Of a stretch of DNA of 64,000 nucleotides, positions 63,985 to 64,000 are shown one piece after another. Positions within the stretch are counted from its first letter, which is position 1. Each line of letters opens with the position of its first letter. Both the position numbers and the translations under genes were made by a program. Source of the DNA: Xanthomonas cissicola (GTDB lineage Bacteria; Pseudomonadota; Gammaproteobacteria; Xanthomonadales; Xanthomonadaceae); NCBI RefSeq assembly GCF_008801575.1, contig NZ_VZPL01000005.1:1-64000 (forward strand), given 5' to 3'. The notes beneath the pieces were generated by a model. That model worked only from the letters and a program-made list of their open reading frames with translations, was not told the origin of the DNA and did no database searches.

Positions 63985-64000
63985 CCACCACGTTGTTGTT
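63981..64000 (+). CDS. xcsL: Type II secretion protein L start (XcsL/GspL), truncated by window end
   Basis: ATG 63981 overlaps the xcsK stop (ATGA). Only six codons are inside the window (MTTTLL). The identity is inferred from the conserved gene order G-H-I-J-K-L. Confidence 0.6.

Overview
The window is high-GC gammaproteobacterial chromosome and almost certainly Xanthomonas. The reasons are a second type II secretion locus of the xcs type, a polygalacturonase preceded by a HrpX-type PIP box, three large TonB-dependent receptors, the mreBCD-mrdA-rodA-mltB-rlpA-dac-ybeD-lipB-lipA cell-wall and lipoate synteny, and dispersed GGGAATC/GGGAATG heptamer arrays between genes. It is densely coding core genome. 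I see no phage, insertion sequence, tRNA, rRNA or CRISPR array.

Region 1 (1-7175) is an oxidation cluster: the end of a c-type cytochrome gene, a YVTN beta-propeller lipoprotein, a class III-like alcohol dehydrogenase and a TonB receptor, facing a divergent AcoR-type sigma-54 activator. A PfkB-type kinase follows on the minus strand.

Region 2 (8645-24462) is the elongasome and cell-envelope block: mreB, mreC, mreD, mrdA, rodA, then mltB, rlpA, dacC, ybeD, lipB and lipA. Two genes interrupt the order familiar from other gammaproteobacteria: a secreted GH28 polygalacturonase with its own PIP box, and an antisense lpxR-like gene. mreC carries a long low-complexity C-terminal tail partly encoded by the dispersed heptamer arrays.

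Region 3 (24838-34738) has the tail-specific protease prc, a divergent TauE permease/LysR pair, a secreted endonuclease/exonuclease/phosphatase-fold protein, and a compact group: NadM-Nudix, NadV, a radical SAM protein, and a methyltransferase fused to a nucleotidyltransferase-like domain. NadV and NadM form a two-step nicotinamide to NAD salvage route. Both genes have the same 18-nt palindromic element exactly 29 nt before their ATG. This group is the best candidate here for an undescribed system.

Region 4 (34813-47425) holds a DUF2242 lipoprotein, a glycine-zipper gene broken by an amber codon, an unknown secreted protein, a short 6-phosphogluconate dehydrogenase, a Gfo/Idh/MocA oxidoreductase, a BON-domain protein, a three-gene histidine kinase/response regulator operon, folK facing a pteridine reductase, and a MidA-type methyltransferase with a VanZ-like protein.

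Region 5 (47673-64000) has a His-rich-plug TonB receptor and a 2-oxoglutarate/Fe(II) oxygenase on the minus strand. A beta-helix-like lipoprotein and another TonB receptor then lead into xcsC-D-E-F-G-H-I-J-K-L, which runs off the right edge. xcsH has a perfect 21-bp tandem duplication of its prepilin-peptidase site.
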